64,000 bases of DNA from positions 20,345-84,344 of the forward strand of contig NZ_FQVT01000011.1 of NCBI RefSeq assembly GCF_900129445.1, in the 5' to 3' direction. The notes below the pieces were generated by a model. It was not told where the DNA came from, did not search any database, and saw nothing but the letters and a program-made list of their open reading frames with translations. Below, piece by piece: positions 25,287-34,329 of the stretch. Position numbers and translations under genes: made by a program. Within the stretch, counting starts at the first letter, position 1. Every line of letters begins with the position of its first letter. The stretch is from Salegentibacter echinorum. GTDB lineage: Bacteria > Bacteroidota > Bacteroidia > Flavobacteriales > Flavobacteriaceae.

Positions 25287-25563
25287 ATGAATCATGTCGA
25301 ACCAGCAAAAGCAAAAGGCCATTTATTGCTCGCAAAAATGGGTGAAAAAGTATTGCGACCCGGCGGAAAAGAACTTACTCAAAACCTTATTGCCGATTTA
25401 AAAATTTCTTCAGAAGATAAAATCGTGGAGTTCCCTCCCAGTTTGGGCTATACCGCTTCCTTTATTTTAGCAAGAAAACCAAAAAATGTATCCTGGGTAT
25501 GCGCAAGTCTTTTTAAAAAAACAACACATTAGCGCTATAAGTATTATTGCTCAAAAAGTTTAA
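25287..25563 (+). pseudogene. Internally deleted class I SAM methyltransferase gene
   Basis: The first ~70 codons read KAKGHLLLAKMGEKVLRPGG and KIVEFPPSLGYTASFILARK, the N-terminus of a flavobacterial SAM-dependent methyltransferase including the glycine-rich motif I region. The frame then ends at 25532. In another frame the sequence continues as FLKKQHISAISIIAQKV to a stop at 25561, which looks like the natural C-terminal end of the same family. The middle (well over 100 codons) is missing, so the gene has lost its catalytic core by deletion and frameshift. Confidence 0.65.
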
Positions 25564-25725
25564 GATCCTATCATCTACCACATAAAATTTACATAAGTCA
25601 CTAAATTTAGATATCTTAAAAAGGAAAACAAAAGTTCACAAAAATTAATTCCAATTTTATGTCTCATAAGGGTGAAATATTGAATTCAGTTCAAATAGAA
25701 GTCGATAAATTAAAAACCAAAGATT

Positions 25726-28518
25726 ATGTCTAAAAATCCATTTAAAATCAAAAAGGAATTACAGGTTCAGGATAAAAAACTCACTTATTACAGTTTACCA
25801 GAACTTGAAAAACAAGGGCATAGCATAAGCAAACTCCCTTTTTCGATTCGTATTCTTCTGGAAAACGCTTTGCGTAATTTTGATGACTTTGCAATCACTA
25901 AAGATCATATCAACACCTTACTAAACTGGCAACCCGAGGCTTCTGATAAAGATATTCCTTATAAGCCTGCCCGGGTTTTAATGCAAGATTTCACTGGTGT
26001 CCCGGCTGTGGTAGATATTGCTGCACTGCGCTCAGAAATAGCCCGTAAAGGAAAAGATCCTAATGCAATAAATCCGCTTATCCCGGTAGATCTCGTGGTA
26101 GATCACTCGGTGCAGGTAGATTATTTTGGCACTAATTATTCCTATAAACGCAATATGGACGAGGAATACAAACGTAACCGGGAACGTTATCAATTTTTAA
26201 AATGGGCCCAGCAGTCTTTCGATAATTTTAGTGTGGTTCCTCCCGGGATGGGAATTTGTCACCAGGTAAACCTGGAGTACCTGGCAAAAGGCGTTGTAGC
26301 CAGGGATGGCGAAGTATTTCCAGATACTTTGGTGGGTACAGATAGCCACACTCCTATGGTTAATGGAATTGGCGTTGTAGGTTGGGGCGTTGGCGGGATT
26401 GAAGCCGAAGCTGCAATTCTGGGACAACCTATATATTTTATTATGCCCCAGGTAGTAGGTTTAAAACTTACTGGAAAATTACCTTTAGGTTCTACTGCTA
26501 CAGATCTGGTATTGAATATTGCGTATTTATTGAGAAAACACGGCGTTGTTGGTAAGTTCGTAGAAGTTTTTGGTCCCGGTTTAAATCATCTTTCGGTACC
26601 AGACCGTGCTACTATTGGGAATATGTCGCCAGAATTTGGCTGCACAGTCACTTATTTTCCCATTGATGATAAAACTTTAGACTATATGCGGCAAACCAAC
26701 CGCGATGAAGAACAGGTAAAATTGGTAGAAAAATATTGCAAAACCAATATGTTATGGCGGGAAAATGAAGAAGAGATCAATTATTCTACAATATTAGAAT
26801 TAGACGTTTCTAACATAGAACCAACCGTCGCCGGTCCTAAAAGACCACAGGATAAAATCTTGCTTAAAGAGTTTAAAGGAAAGTTCATTGATTTATTAGA
26901 TGACTCCTTTGGTCGCCAATACATTGATCCCGGCAAGCGGGAATTAGATAAATCTATCGCCAGATGGAAAGCTGAAGGCGGAAATCAACCCATGCCTAAA
27001 TCAAAAACAGTACATCCTGATACAGAAATTGAAGAAGATAAAAATGATTTAAGAACGGTATGGATCACCCGTGGGCAGGACAAATTTATGTTGTCTGACG
27101 GTTCTGTAGCTATCGCCGCAATAACTTCCTGTACCAATACTTCCAATCCTTTTGTGATGATTGGTGCCGGCCTGGTAGCACGAAAAGCCCGCGAGCACGG
27201 TATAGATGTTAAACCCTGGGTAAAAACCTCCCTGGCACCCGGTTCTAAAGTAGTGACAGATTATTTGGAAAAAGGCGATCTTATGAAAGACCTGGAAGCA
27301 CTACAGTTTCACCTGGTTGGATATGGCTGTACTTCCTGTATTGGGAATTCGGGGCCGTTGCCTCCTCAAATTGCCAAAGCGGTAGATGAATATGACCTGG
27401 TTGTGGCCTCGGTGCTTTCGGGTAATCGTAATTTTGAAGCAAGGGTACATCCGCAGGTGAAAATGAACTTTTTAATGTCCCCAATGTTGGTAGTGGCTTA
27501 TGCCCTGGCCGGCAGGGTTGATATAGATTTGGTAAACGATCCCATAAGCTATGATAAGAATGAGCAACCGGTTTACTTAAAAGATATTTGGCCAACTAAT
27601 GATGAGATTAATGAAATTCTAAGTAAAGTGCTTTCTCCCGGTGATTTCGATAAAAATTACGGAGAAATCTTCGCCGGAAATGAAATTTGGAGAAACCTGG
27701 AAGTGCCAAAGGATAAAGTTTATAAATGGGATAAGGATTCAACCTATATTAAAGAAATTCCTTTCTTTCAGGATATTTCAGAAAAACCCGAAGATTTTCA
27801 GGATATTAAATCGGCAAAAGCCTTGCTGGTTTTAGGCGATAGTATAACTACAGATCATATATCGCCGGCGGGTGCTTTCAGCAAAAATTCCGCAGCGGGA
27901 AAATATTTAATCGAACAGGGAGTAGACGAAAAAGCTTTTAACTCTTACGGTTCCCGCCGTGGCAATGATGAAGTGATGGTGCGGGGTACTTTTGCCAATG
28001 TGCGTATTAAGAATAAACTGGCAGAAAAAGAAGGCGGCTACACTACTTATCTTCCGAATGGAGAAGAGATGACGGTTTATGATGCTGCACAAAAATATAA
28101 AGAAGGCAGTACACCTTTAATAGTTTTGGCCGGAAAAGAATACGGTAGCGGATCTTCCCGGGACTGGGCTGCAAAAGGAACTTTTTTACTGGGAATAAAA
28201 TGCGTACTTGCTGAAAGTTATGAACGCATTCACCGTAGCAACCTGGTGGGACTTGGCGTACTTCCGCTGCAATACAAAGAAGGAGAAAACGCAGAAAAAT
28301 TAGGATTGAGCGGTAAAGAAAGTTTTAGCATCACCGGAATCGCCGAAGGCCTTAAACCACAAAAGGAACTGCAGGTAATTGCTGAAGATAAAGAAGGTGA
28401 GAAAATAAGTTTTAAAGTACTTGCAAGATTAGATTCTGAAATTGAAATAGACTATTATCAAAATGGTGGAATATTGCAATATGTATTGCGCCAGTTTTTA
28501 GAAAAAGAGTCAAAATAA
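25726..28518 (+). CDS. acnA: Aconitate hydratase AcnA
   Basis: A 930-residue aconitase of the AcnA/IRP type converting citrate to isocitrate in the TCA cycle. Iron-sulfur Cys ligands are in AITSCTNTSNP near residue 468 and GYGCTSCIGNSGP near 534-537. TDSHTPMVNGIGVVGWGVGG lies near 205, and the swivel domain carries SITTDHISPAG and YGSGSSRDWAAKG near 707 and 806. It is full length with no defects. It stands alone, 207 bases before the cupin gene, with no clear promoter motif in its leader. Its labile cluster makes it sensitive to NO and oxygen, which fits the neighbouring protective genes. Confidence 0.95.
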   Translation: MSKNPFKIKKELQVQDKKLTYYSLPELEKQGHSISKLPFSIRILLENALRNFDDFAITKDHINTLLNWQPEASDKDIPYKPARVLMQDFTGVPAVVDIAALRSEIARKGKDPNAINPLIPVDLVVDHSVQVDYFGTNYSYKRNMDEEYKRNRERYQFLKWAQQSFDNFSVVPPGMGICHQVNLEYLAKGVVARDGEVFPDTLVGTDSHTPMVNGIGVVGWGVGGIEAEAAILGQPIYFIMPQVVGLKLTGKLPLGSTATDLVLNIAYLLRKHGVVGKFVEVFGPGLNHLSVPDRATIGNMSPEFGCTVTYFPIDDKTLDYMRQTNRDEEQVKLVEKYCKTNMLWRENEEEINYSTILELDVSNIEPTVAGPKRPQDKILLKEFKGKFIDLLDDSFGRQYIDPGKRELDKSIARWKAEGGNQPMPKSKTVHPDTEIEEDKNDLRTVWITRGQDKFMLSDGSVAIAAITSCTNTSNPFVMIGAGLVARKAREHGIDVKPWVKTSLAPGSKVVTDYLEKGDLMKDLEALQFHLVGYGCTSCIGNSGPLPPQIAKAVDEYDLVVASVLSGNRNFEARVHPQVKMNFLMSPMLVVAYALAGRVDIDLVNDPISYDKNEQPVYLKDIWPTNDEINEILSKVLSPGDFDKNYGEIFAGNEIWRNLEVPKDKVYKWDKDSTYIKEIPFFQDISEKPEDFQDIKSAKALLVLGDSITTDHISPAGAFSKNSAAGKYLIEQGVDEKAFNSYGSRRGNDEVMVRGTFANVRIKNKLAEKEGGYTTYLPNGEEMTVYDAAQKYKEGSTPLIVLAGKEYGSGSSRDWAAKGTFLLGIKCVLAESYERIHRSNLVGLGVLPLQYKEGENAEKLGLSGKESFSITGIAEGLKPQKELQVIAEDKEGEKISFKVLARLDSEIEIDYYQNGGILQYVLRQFLEKESK

Positions 28519-28647
28519 ATGAATTACCATTATTGATGAATTAGCGGGATTATAAAGTCCGCTATAAATATTCTAGATTAATCTAATTAATTATACTGCA
28601 TACACAACTGAACATTTTAAATAAAAACAATAATTAAACTAAAAATT

Positions 28648-28989
28648 ATGATTACAGCATCTTTAACAGACAATGTTGAATACAACGAAAAACGTCCTGC
28701 AATTAAAGTTTTACTGGATACAGAAACCGGGAAAGAGATTAGGATAGCCTTTAAAGAAGGACAGGTAATGAAAGAACATAAAACACCATTCCCCATAGTT
28801 GTAGAAATTTTTGAAGGGAGTATAGATTTTGGCGTAAATGGAGAAGTTCATACCGTATATAAAGGAGACCTGTTAAGCTTAGAAGGTAACGTACCACACG
28901 ACCTTAAGGCTCTAAAAGATAGTATTGTAAGATTAAGCCTAAACAAAGCCGATACCGCCAAGCGTGTGGAGGATGTTGCTAAGTCTTAA
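28648..28989 (+). CDS. Small cupin-domain protein
   Basis: A 113-residue single cupin barrel: IRIAFKEGQVMKEHKTPFPIVVEIFEGSIDF for motif 1 and GDLLSLEGNVPHDLKALKDSIV for motif 2. Motif 1 keeps one His (EHKTP) and a Glu; motif 2 keeps the His of VPHDL. A metal site is therefore possible but reduced. Such small cupins are frequent in flavobacterial NO/redox gene groups, next to DUF488 and hemerythrin genes as here. Activity is unknown. A dispersed repeat starts 8 bases after the stop. Confidence 0.8.
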   Translation: MITASLTDNVEYNEKRPAIKVLLDTETGKEIRIAFKEGQVMKEHKTPFPIVVEIFEGSIDFGVNGEVHTVYKGDLLSLEGNVPHDLKALKDSIVRLSLNKADTAKRVEDVAKS

Positions 28990-28996
28990 AATTGTT

Positions 28997-29137
28997 CTTC
29001 GGAATAGCTTAATTTGAAATCAACAACCTCGACCCAAGGGTGCGAGGTATGCTTCCGAAAAAGCTCTTTTATTTCGAGGCAAGCCCCGGGGAATTTAACC
29101 CTTGGCTATCGCCCTGCGATTAAAAGCTATTCCGAAG
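28997..29137 (+). repeat. Type copy of a ~140-bp dispersed repeat with 14-bp terminal inverted repeats
   Basis: CTTCGGAATAGCTT (28997-29010) is the exact reverse complement of AAGCTATTCCGAAG (29124-29137). The core holds an inner hairpin (CCTCGACCCAAGGGTGCGAGG), TATTTCGAGGCAAGCCCCGG and CCTTGGCTATCGCC. Related copies lie at 12085, 23541 (reverse), 37645 and, weaker, 35790 and 54058. It fills the whole gap between the cupin and DUF488 genes. It may be a MITE-like element or a structured RNA. Confidence 0.75.
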
Positions 29138-29153
29138 AAATTATTTATCTAAT

Positions 29154-29693
29154 ATGGAATCAAAAAACAATAAAATAATTTGGACTATTGGACATTCCAC
29201 CCGCAGCTTAGATGAGTTTTTAAACTTGTTAAGCTCTGTCGGTATAACGCAATTGGTAGATGTTAGAAGTTTTCCCGGCTCTCGCAAGTTTCCGCAGTTT
29301 AACAAGGATAATTTAGCTACTTCCTTACCCAAACACGATATTAAATACATTCATTTAAAAAGTTTAGGTGGACGCCGAAAGGCGAAGCCAGAATCACAAA
29401 ATAAGGTGTGGCGGCATCCTTCTTTTAGAGGCTATGCCGATTACATGGAAACTTCGGCTTTTAAAGAAGCCTTAGAAGATCTTAAAAATCTGGCACGGCA
29501 AAACAACACTGCAATAATGTGTGCTGAAGCAGTTTGGTGGCGTTGTCATCGCTCTATGGTTTCAGACGTTTTAAAAGCAGAAGGTTGGAAGGTTATGCAT
29601 ATTATGGGAGAGAATAATGTACAGGAGCATCCTTATACAAAACCGGCGAAAATAATTTCTGGTGAACTCTACTATCAGGAAGAAAAGGAATAG
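29154..29693 (+). CDS. DUF488 family protein
   Basis: The 179-residue protein shows the DUF488 pattern: WTIGHSTRSLDEFLNLL, VDVRSFPGSRKFPQF, YIHLKSLGGRRK and the C-terminal IMCAEAVWWRCHRSMVSDVL with two Cys residues, His and Arg (residues ~125-140). The family is widespread and may act on nucleic acids or metals, but no reaction is established. It follows the repeat by 16 bases and precedes the hemerythrin gene by 91. It belongs to the cupin-DUF488-hemerythrin group. Confidence 0.85.
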   Translation: MESKNNKIIWTIGHSTRSLDEFLNLLSSVGITQLVDVRSFPGSRKFPQFNKDNLATSLPKHDIKYIHLKSLGGRRKAKPESQNKVWRHPSFRGYADYMETSAFKEALEDLKNLARQNNTAIMCAEAVWWRCHRSMVSDVLKAEGWKVMHIMGENNVQEHPYTKPAKIISGELYYQEEKE

Positions 29694-29784
29694 CTAAATT
29701 TTGAATCCTCTAAAGCCTTTTGCATATTATAGGTTGGAATTAGCCTAGAAAGAAAATAAAATTATTAAAAATTCAGAAAACTCT

Positions 29785-30252
29785 ATGGAGAAAAAAAAAC
29801 CAATTAAAAGACACGAAGCTTTAAAGCCTTTAAGCCGCCAACATCACTTCGGATTATTATTTTCCTGGAAAGTGCGCAAAGGCTTTTCCAGGGGTATTGC
29901 CGTGGAAAGAATAAAAAATTATGCCGACTGGTTTTTTCAAGCGGAAATTAAGCCGCACTTTAAACTGGAAGAAGAGCATATTTTCCCAATTCTGGACGAA
30001 GAAGATCCCTTGATAAAACGGGCTTTAAAAGAACATCGGCGTATAGTTAGGTTATTTTCCGATAAGGAAAATCCGGAGAAATCGCTCAATATCCTGGAAG
30101 AAGAATTACAGGCCCACATTAGGTTTGAAGAGCGAATATTATTCAATGAAATTCAAAAAGTAGCTACCCAAAAAGAACTGGAGATCATTGAAGAAATCCA
30201 TCAAGAACCCGAAGAAAAAGAAGAATACGAAGACCAGTTTTGGGAGAAATAG
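29785..30252 (+). CDS. Hemerythrin-like HHE domain protein
   Basis: A 155-residue four-helix protein. Likely diiron ligands are RQHHFGLL (His ~21), HFKLEEEHIFPIL (His, Glu ~59-67), LKEHRRI (His ~83) and AHIRFEERILF (His, Glu ~117-122). The tail is very acidic. Hemerythrin-like proteins bind O2 or NO, and related RIC/YtfE-type proteins protect or repair iron-sulfur clusters; this one is shorter and lacks the ScdA N-terminus. Together with globin, aconitase and the Rrf2 regulator it suggests an NO or oxygen stress role, by association. Confidence 0.85.
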   Translation: MEKKKPIKRHEALKPLSRQHHFGLLFSWKVRKGFSRGIAVERIKNYADWFFQAEIKPHFKLEEEHIFPILDEEDPLIKRALKEHRRIVRLFSDKENPEKSLNILEEELQAHIRFEERILFNEIQKVATQKELEIIEEIHQEPEEKEEYEDQFWEK

Positions 30253-30449
30253 GTCGGTTCTCAGTTATGGGTTATGAGGATAGAGTTCTAATTGAGCTAT
30301 GAGTTATACTATACTAGAACTGATTAGATACGTTCATTGCGCGTGACAAAGGAGCGAGGCAATCTGGTATTGTTCATTGTTTAACGTTTGTCGTTTGTCG
30401 TTTGTTGATGATTTTTTAAACCTTGAAACTCAAACTTTGAACTTTGAAC

Positions 30450-30923
30450 CTAATTTTCTACCATTTTATCAAAAAATCCATAAAGTTCGCCTTTGGTAAT
30501 ATTTGCCCCTTGTTTGATTAATGCAAATATATCTTTATTGCGATCGTCGCTTAAAGCTTTGGAAGACGTGTAGATATTCACAGATTCGTCTAACAAATTA
30601 GTTTGCAACCAGGCATATCCTTTACGTGTGGTGAGGTCTATTCCCTGGTGTTCTACTTTAATTGCAATAAGGTGAATAGTTACTGTCGTGATATGAAAAA
30701 GATAAATTTGATTAGCAGAAAAATGCTCCAAATATTCTACTTTATTTAAAACCCCTTCCCAAACCAGGTCGCTAAAGACGTCTAATTCCTGTTCGGCAAC
30801 TTCAGGCTTATTTTTTTTAATATCTTCCCATTCATCTGCAGTAATAGATTGTGAAGCCAGGAAATTAATAAATTCCTGCTTCATTTCTTCAAATTGCTCT
30901 TTGGTTAATCTGGAATATTTCAT
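30450..30923 (-). CDS. DUF6495 family protein, flavobacterial
   Basis: A 157-residue soluble acidic protein beginning KYSRLTKEQFEEMKQEFINFL and containing DEWEDIKKNKPEVAEQELDVFSD (residues 26-48). I recall it as the DUF6495 family of flavobacteria. No catalytic motif stands out and the function is unknown. It is downstream of, but well separated from, the ribosomal S6-S18-L9 genes (convergent with hemerythrin). A CTTTGAACCTTGAAAC-like simple repeat lies directly after its stop (30418-30449). Confidence 0.7.
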   Translation of the reverse strand: MKYSRLTKEQFEEMKQEFINFLASQSITADEWEDIKKNKPEVAEQELDVFSDLVWEGVLNKVEYLEHFSANQIYLFHITTVTIHLIAIKVEHQGIDLTTRKGYAWLQTNLLDESVNIYTSSKALSDDRNKDIFALIKQGANITKGELYGFFDKMVEN

Positions 30924-31029
30924 TTTTGAAAAAGATTAAAATAGATACCGACCTTTGTCGGGATAAGTTCAACCAACTAATTGACGGCGAAGCGTCGCTA
31001 TTTGTAAATTAGGATCTCACTAAAATAAG

Positions 31030-31056
31030 AAAAGCCCACTACGTTAGCGGGCTTTT
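31030..31056 (-). terminator. Terminator of the rpsF-rpsR-rplI operon
   Basis: On the minus strand AAAAGCCCGC and GTGGGCTTTT form a strong stem with a short loop, 20 bases after the L9 stop. Confidence 0.8.
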
Positions 31057-31075
31057 AATTCAATAGGTCATTAGA

Positions 31076-31525
31076 TTATGCGTCTGCAACAACATCAAAA
31101 GTGAAAGTAGAAACTACTTCACGGTGAAAACGTAAAGTTGCATCATACTGTCCTAATCGCTTGATGTTTCCACCGGCAATACTAATAAATTTCTTTTCGA
31201 TTTCTACTCCTTCTTTAGCAAGGGCATCTGCAAGATCTCCATTAGTAATAGAGCCAAATAATTTGTCTCCAGCACCAGTTTTAGCCGGCATCTTAATTTC
31301 TATATCATTAAGTTTTTCAGCCTGCTTCTTAGCTTCATCTATATGTTTTTGCTCTTTATAAGCTCTTTGTTTCAGGGTTTCAGCCAACATTTTTTTTGCT
31401 GAAGGCGTCGCAAGATTTGCATATCCCTGTGGTATAAGATAATTTCTTCCGTAACCGTTTTTCACGTTTACCACATCATCTTTAAAGCCTAAATTATCTA
31501 CGTCTTGTTTAAGTATCAATTCCAT
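31076..31525 (-). CDS. rplI: 50S ribosomal protein L9
   Basis: The 149-residue protein has the full L9 layout: N-terminal rRNA-binding domain (LKQDVDNLGFKDDVVNVKNGYGRNYLIPQGYA split over residues 4-35), a long connecting helix (residues ~40-75) and the C-terminal domain with GSITNGDLADALAKEG. It is the last gene of the S6-S18-L9 operon, 12 bases after rpsR, and is followed by a terminator. Confidence 0.97.
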   Translation of the reverse strand: MELILKQDVDNLGFKDDVVNVKNGYGRNYLIPQGYANLATPSAKKMLAETLKQRAYKEQKHIDEAKKQAEKLNDIEIKMPAKTGAGDKLFGSITNGDLADALAKEGVEIEKKFISIAGGNIKRLGQYDATLRFHREVVSTFTFDVVADA

Positions 31526-31537
31526 AATTGCCTCTTT

Positions 31538-31837
31538 TTATTTTAGTAAATCACCAACGTATGGCATTAACGCCAAATGACGTGCTCTCTTTACGGCAAC
31601 AGCCACTTTTCTTTGGTATTTTAAAGAAGTACCTGTTAAACGACGAGGCAATAATTTTCCCTGTTCGTTTACAAGTCCCATTAAGAAATCTGGATCTTTA
31701 TAATCGATATACTTAATACCAGATCTTTTAAATCTACAATACTTCCTTCTTTTAGCGGTCTCAATATTTAAAGGCGTTAGATATCTAATCTCACCGTCTT
31801 TTTTTCCTTTTGCTTGTTGTTCAATAGATGATGCCAT
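31538..31837 (-). CDS. rpsR: 30S ribosomal protein S18
   Basis: The 99-residue protein has the conserved core [20 protein letters not shown] and the C-terminal [17 protein letters not shown]. Residues 1-25 are a Lys-rich N-terminal extension usual in Bacteroidota S18. S18 binds next to S6 on 16S rRNA, matching the gene order. It starts two bases after the rpsF stop, so translation is coupled. Confidence 0.97.
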   Translation of the reverse strand: MASSIEQQAKGKKDGEIRYLTPLNIETAKRRKYCRFKRSGIKYIDYKDPDFLMGLVNEQGKLLPRRLTGTSLKYQRKVAVAVKRARHLALMPYVGDLLK

Positions 31838-31839
31838 AC

Positions 31840-32181
31840 TTATGCTTTTTCTTGTTTTCTTCTACTTCTTCTTTTTTCAGCCCAGGCAACCGCGTGTTTA
31901 TCTAGCTTCACAGTTAGATAACGCATCATACGCTCGTCCCTTCTAAAAGCTAATTCCAATGGTTCAATTACCTCACCAGGAGCTTTGTATTCCAATAAGT
32001 GATAAAAGCCACTTTTTTTGTGTTGAATTGGGTAAGCCAACTTTCTAAGCCCCCAATTTTCTTTCGATACCATCTCGGCCCCTTTAGAAACAAGAAAATC
32101 TTCGTATTTCTGAACTGTCTCCTTTATCTGCTCATCAGATAAAACGGGATTCAAGATGAAAACAGTTTCATAATTGTTCAT
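31840..32181 (-). CDS. rpsF: 30S ribosomal protein S6
   Basis: The 113-residue protein begins [18 protein letters not shown] and contains [21 protein letters not shown] and [16 protein letters not shown], all hallmarks of S6; the tail is Arg/Lys-rich. The ATG at 32181 is the start. A longer reading frame to a TTG at 32211 exists, but that codon lies inside the promoter -7 element, so it cannot be used. It heads the operon with rpsR and rplI. Confidence 0.97.
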   Translation of the reverse strand: MNNYETVFILNPVLSDEQIKETVQKYEDFLVSKGAEMVSKENWGLRKLAYPIQHKKSGFYHLLEYKAPGEVIEPLELAFRRDERMMRYLTVKLDKHAVAWAEKRRSRRKQEKA

Positions 32182-32208
32182 AAAAAATTCTTTAAATTTA
32201 TTTGGCTG

Positions 32209-32239
32209 CAAAAGTAAACTAATTAATTCTATCTACAAA
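32209..32239 (-). promoter_or_regulatory. Promoter of the rpsF operon, full Bacteroidota type
   Basis: On the minus strand TTTG (32239-32236), 19 bases, then TACTTTTG (32216-32209). Start of transcription near 32203 would give a leader of about 22 bases before the S6 ATG. Confidence 0.8.
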
Positions 32240-32292
32240 GTAAAAATGTGGGGATAAAATACCCAATTTATACCACGAAGTTGAATTTTCTC

Positions 32293-32323
32293 TTGCGATT
32301 ATAAGATATTATACTTAATATTG
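32293..32323 (+). promoter_or_regulatory. Probable promoter of the LytTR regulator
   Basis: TTG (32293-32295), 20 bases, then TAATATTG (32316-32323), one mismatch from TAnnTTTG. The GTG start follows at 32345. Confidence 0.4.
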
Positions 32324-32344
32324 CTATGACCTAACTTATTACGT

Positions 32345-33058
32345 GTGGAAGAATTTTTACTCAAATGTATCGTCGTAGATGATTCTAGTTTACAGCGCCT
32401 GGCTTTAGTTAAATTAATTAAAGACCACCCCAATCTTAAATTGGTGGCAGAATACAATAATGCCATTGAAACAAAAAATGGGTTATTAGACACAGAAGCC
32501 GATTTAATTTTTCTTGATATCGAAATGCCGGTACTTACAGGCTTCGAACTATTAGACGATCTTCCCAACAAACCACAAATTATTTTTGTAACCGGTAAAA
32601 CACAATATGCTTTTAAAGCTTTTGATTATGATGCCGTAGATTATATTCACAAACCTGTTACCAAAGATCGTTTTAGTAATGCGGTTAATAAAGCGATTAA
32701 CTTATATAAACTTAAGCATCAAATCTCCAGTATTCCAGAAGATGAAGACTACATTTTCGTAAAAAGCAATCTAAAAAACCGAAAAGTATTCTTAAATAAA
32801 TTAAAGTACATACAGGCCCTGGGTGATTATGTGAAATTTGTGACCGAAAAGGATAATTTTATAGTCCTTGCGACCATGAAGTCATTCGAGGAACAACTTC
32901 CTACCGATAAGTTTTTGAGAACTCATAAATCTTATATTGTAAACCTCGATAAAATTGAACGTTATAATAGTAAGAATATTGAAATAGACAAACAACAACT
33001 CCCCCTTAGCCGCCATAAAAAATCTAATTTGGTAGAAGCCTTAAGTGCCATTCAATAG
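32345..33058 (+). CDS. LytTR-family response regulator
   Basis: The 237-residue protein has an N-terminal receiver (VVDDSSLQRLALVKLI; phosphoacceptor Asp in LIFLDIEMPVLTGFELL near residue 57; Lys in YIHKPV near 107). A C-terminal LytTR DNA-binding domain follows (FVKSNLKNRKVFLNKLKYIQ, then FLRTHKSYIVNLDKIERY near 198-215). LytTR regulators pair with membrane sensor kinases of the LytS/YehU type; none is adjacent, so it is an orphan here. The GTG start is chosen because no ATG is in frame upstream and the promoter lies 22 bases before it. Confidence 0.88.
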   Translation: MEEFLLKCIVVDDSSLQRLALVKLIKDHPNLKLVAEYNNAIETKNGLLDTEADLIFLDIEMPVLTGFELLDDLPNKPQIIFVTGKTQYAFKAFDYDAVDYIHKPVTKDRFSNAVNKAINLYKLKHQISSIPEDEDYIFVKSNLKNRKVFLNKLKYIQALGDYVKFVTEKDNFIVLATMKSFEEQLPTDKFLRTHKSYIVNLDKIERYNSKNIEIDKQQLPLSRHKKSNLVEALSAIQ

Positions 33059-33479
33059 TTCAATAGCTTGATTTCTATTCAAGTAGAATTAAGGTTAGAA
33101 ACTAAACTGTATGACACAGATAAAAAGCCCACTCTGCATTTTAAAACCTTTTATTTTATTCTGAATTGAGTTTTCCAAGATTAGCTCAATTATATTGCTG
33201 GCTCTTAATTTTAAAATACATTAATCAGGCAAATCCTTTGCAATAATATTTATTGCTGAAGATATTCAGATTAGTCCCCTACTATCACTACTCAACGTCT
33301 AACCAAAGCCTTCTAATCCTTAGGATACTAAACCTAAAAATTGTCTGGGTTAAGTTAGGCATACTTTAAAAGCACAATTTTCACTTCTCCTACAATTGTA
33401 AAGTTTTCCCATGTTTTATGATAGTTTTTGTTCAAAAACTTAATTTTATCAAACTAAACCATCTAAATTAAACAGAACA
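33059..33479. other. Intergenic stretch, nothing recognised
   Basis: About 420 A/T-rich bases between the LytTR regulator and the DUF1206 gene. I see no gene, clear promoter or repeat from the families noted elsewhere. Confidence 0.5.
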
Positions 33480-34268
33480 ATGGATTCTAAATTAGAAAAA
33501 ATGGCTCGTACGGGTTATGTCGCAAAAGCCGCAGTTTATGCAATAACCGGGGTATTAACTTTTATGGCTGCATTTGGAATGGGCGGTCAAAAAACCGGAA
33601 AAATGCAGGCTTTGGAATTTCTTGAAAAACAAGCTTATGGGAATGTTCTCTTAGCTCTTATAGGTATAGGGTTGCTATGTTACAGTACATGGCGTTTTAT
33701 CCAATCTATAAAGGACCCTGAAAATATTGGGGATGATAAAGAAGGAAAGGGAAAACGCGTTGCATATTTTATAAGTGCTGTAATTTATCTAGGTTTAGCG
33801 GCACTTACTTTTTTAAAACTTATTAATGCCGGTTCTACGGGAGGCGGCGGTTCATCTTCTGGTGGAAGCGGAATGCTTACAGGTACTTTAGGAGTAGTGG
33901 TTTTTGCCATTATTGGCGCAGGATTAATTGTGGCCAGTATTGCACAGTTTAAAAAAGCCTTTTCTAAAGATTTCTTACAGGATTTCGATTATCAATCAAT
34001 ATCAGATGAAAAAAAACGGAAAACTATTAAAAACACCGGTTACCTTGGTTTAATTGCCCGCGGAGTAATCTTTGGTATTCTGGCCTTTATTTTTATAAGA
34101 GGTGCAGTAGCTTCAAATACTTCTAACTTAAAAGGCACTACCGATGCTTTTTCGTTTTTACAGGAATCGAATTATGGCTCCTGGCTTATGGGGATAGTTG
34201 CCGCAGGTCTTGTATGTTACGCAATTTATGTAGTGATGCTTGCCCGGTATCGCAAATTTAAAGCATGA
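33480..34268 (+). CDS. DUF1206 family membrane protein
   Basis: The 262-residue protein has six membrane helices arranged as three repeats of a two-helix unit, each opening with a phrase like ARTGYVAKAAVYAITGVLTF, VAYFISAVIYLGLAALTFL and GYLGLIARGVIFGILAFIF. This internal triplication is the DUF1206 signature. A Gly/Ser-rich loop (GSTGGGGSSSGGSG) lies near residue 118-131. No function is known for the family. It is followed after 95 bases by a Pmp3-like peptide; both are small membrane proteins often linked to envelope stress, though that is loose inference. Confidence 0.85.
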   Translation: MDSKLEKMARTGYVAKAAVYAITGVLTFMAAFGMGGQKTGKMQALEFLEKQAYGNVLLALIGIGLLCYSTWRFIQSIKDPENIGDDKEGKGKRVAYFISAVIYLGLAALTFLKLINAGSTGGGGSSSGGSGMLTGTLGVVVFAIIGAGLIVASIAQFKKAFSKDFLQDFDYQSISDEKKRKTIKNTGYLGLIARGVIFGILAFIFIRGAVASNTSNLKGTTDAFSFLQESNYGSWLMGIVAAGLVCYAIYVVMLARYRKFKA

Positions 34269-34329
34269 CATCTTGTTAAAACTCTAACAAGCTCAAGTTA
34301 AATTTCATTACACAGCAATAGTTTCCATG

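Noticed and set aside
32182..32211. Longer rpsF start at TTG 32211
   Set aside because: The codon lies inside a perfect promoter -7 element and adds residues not present in S6.
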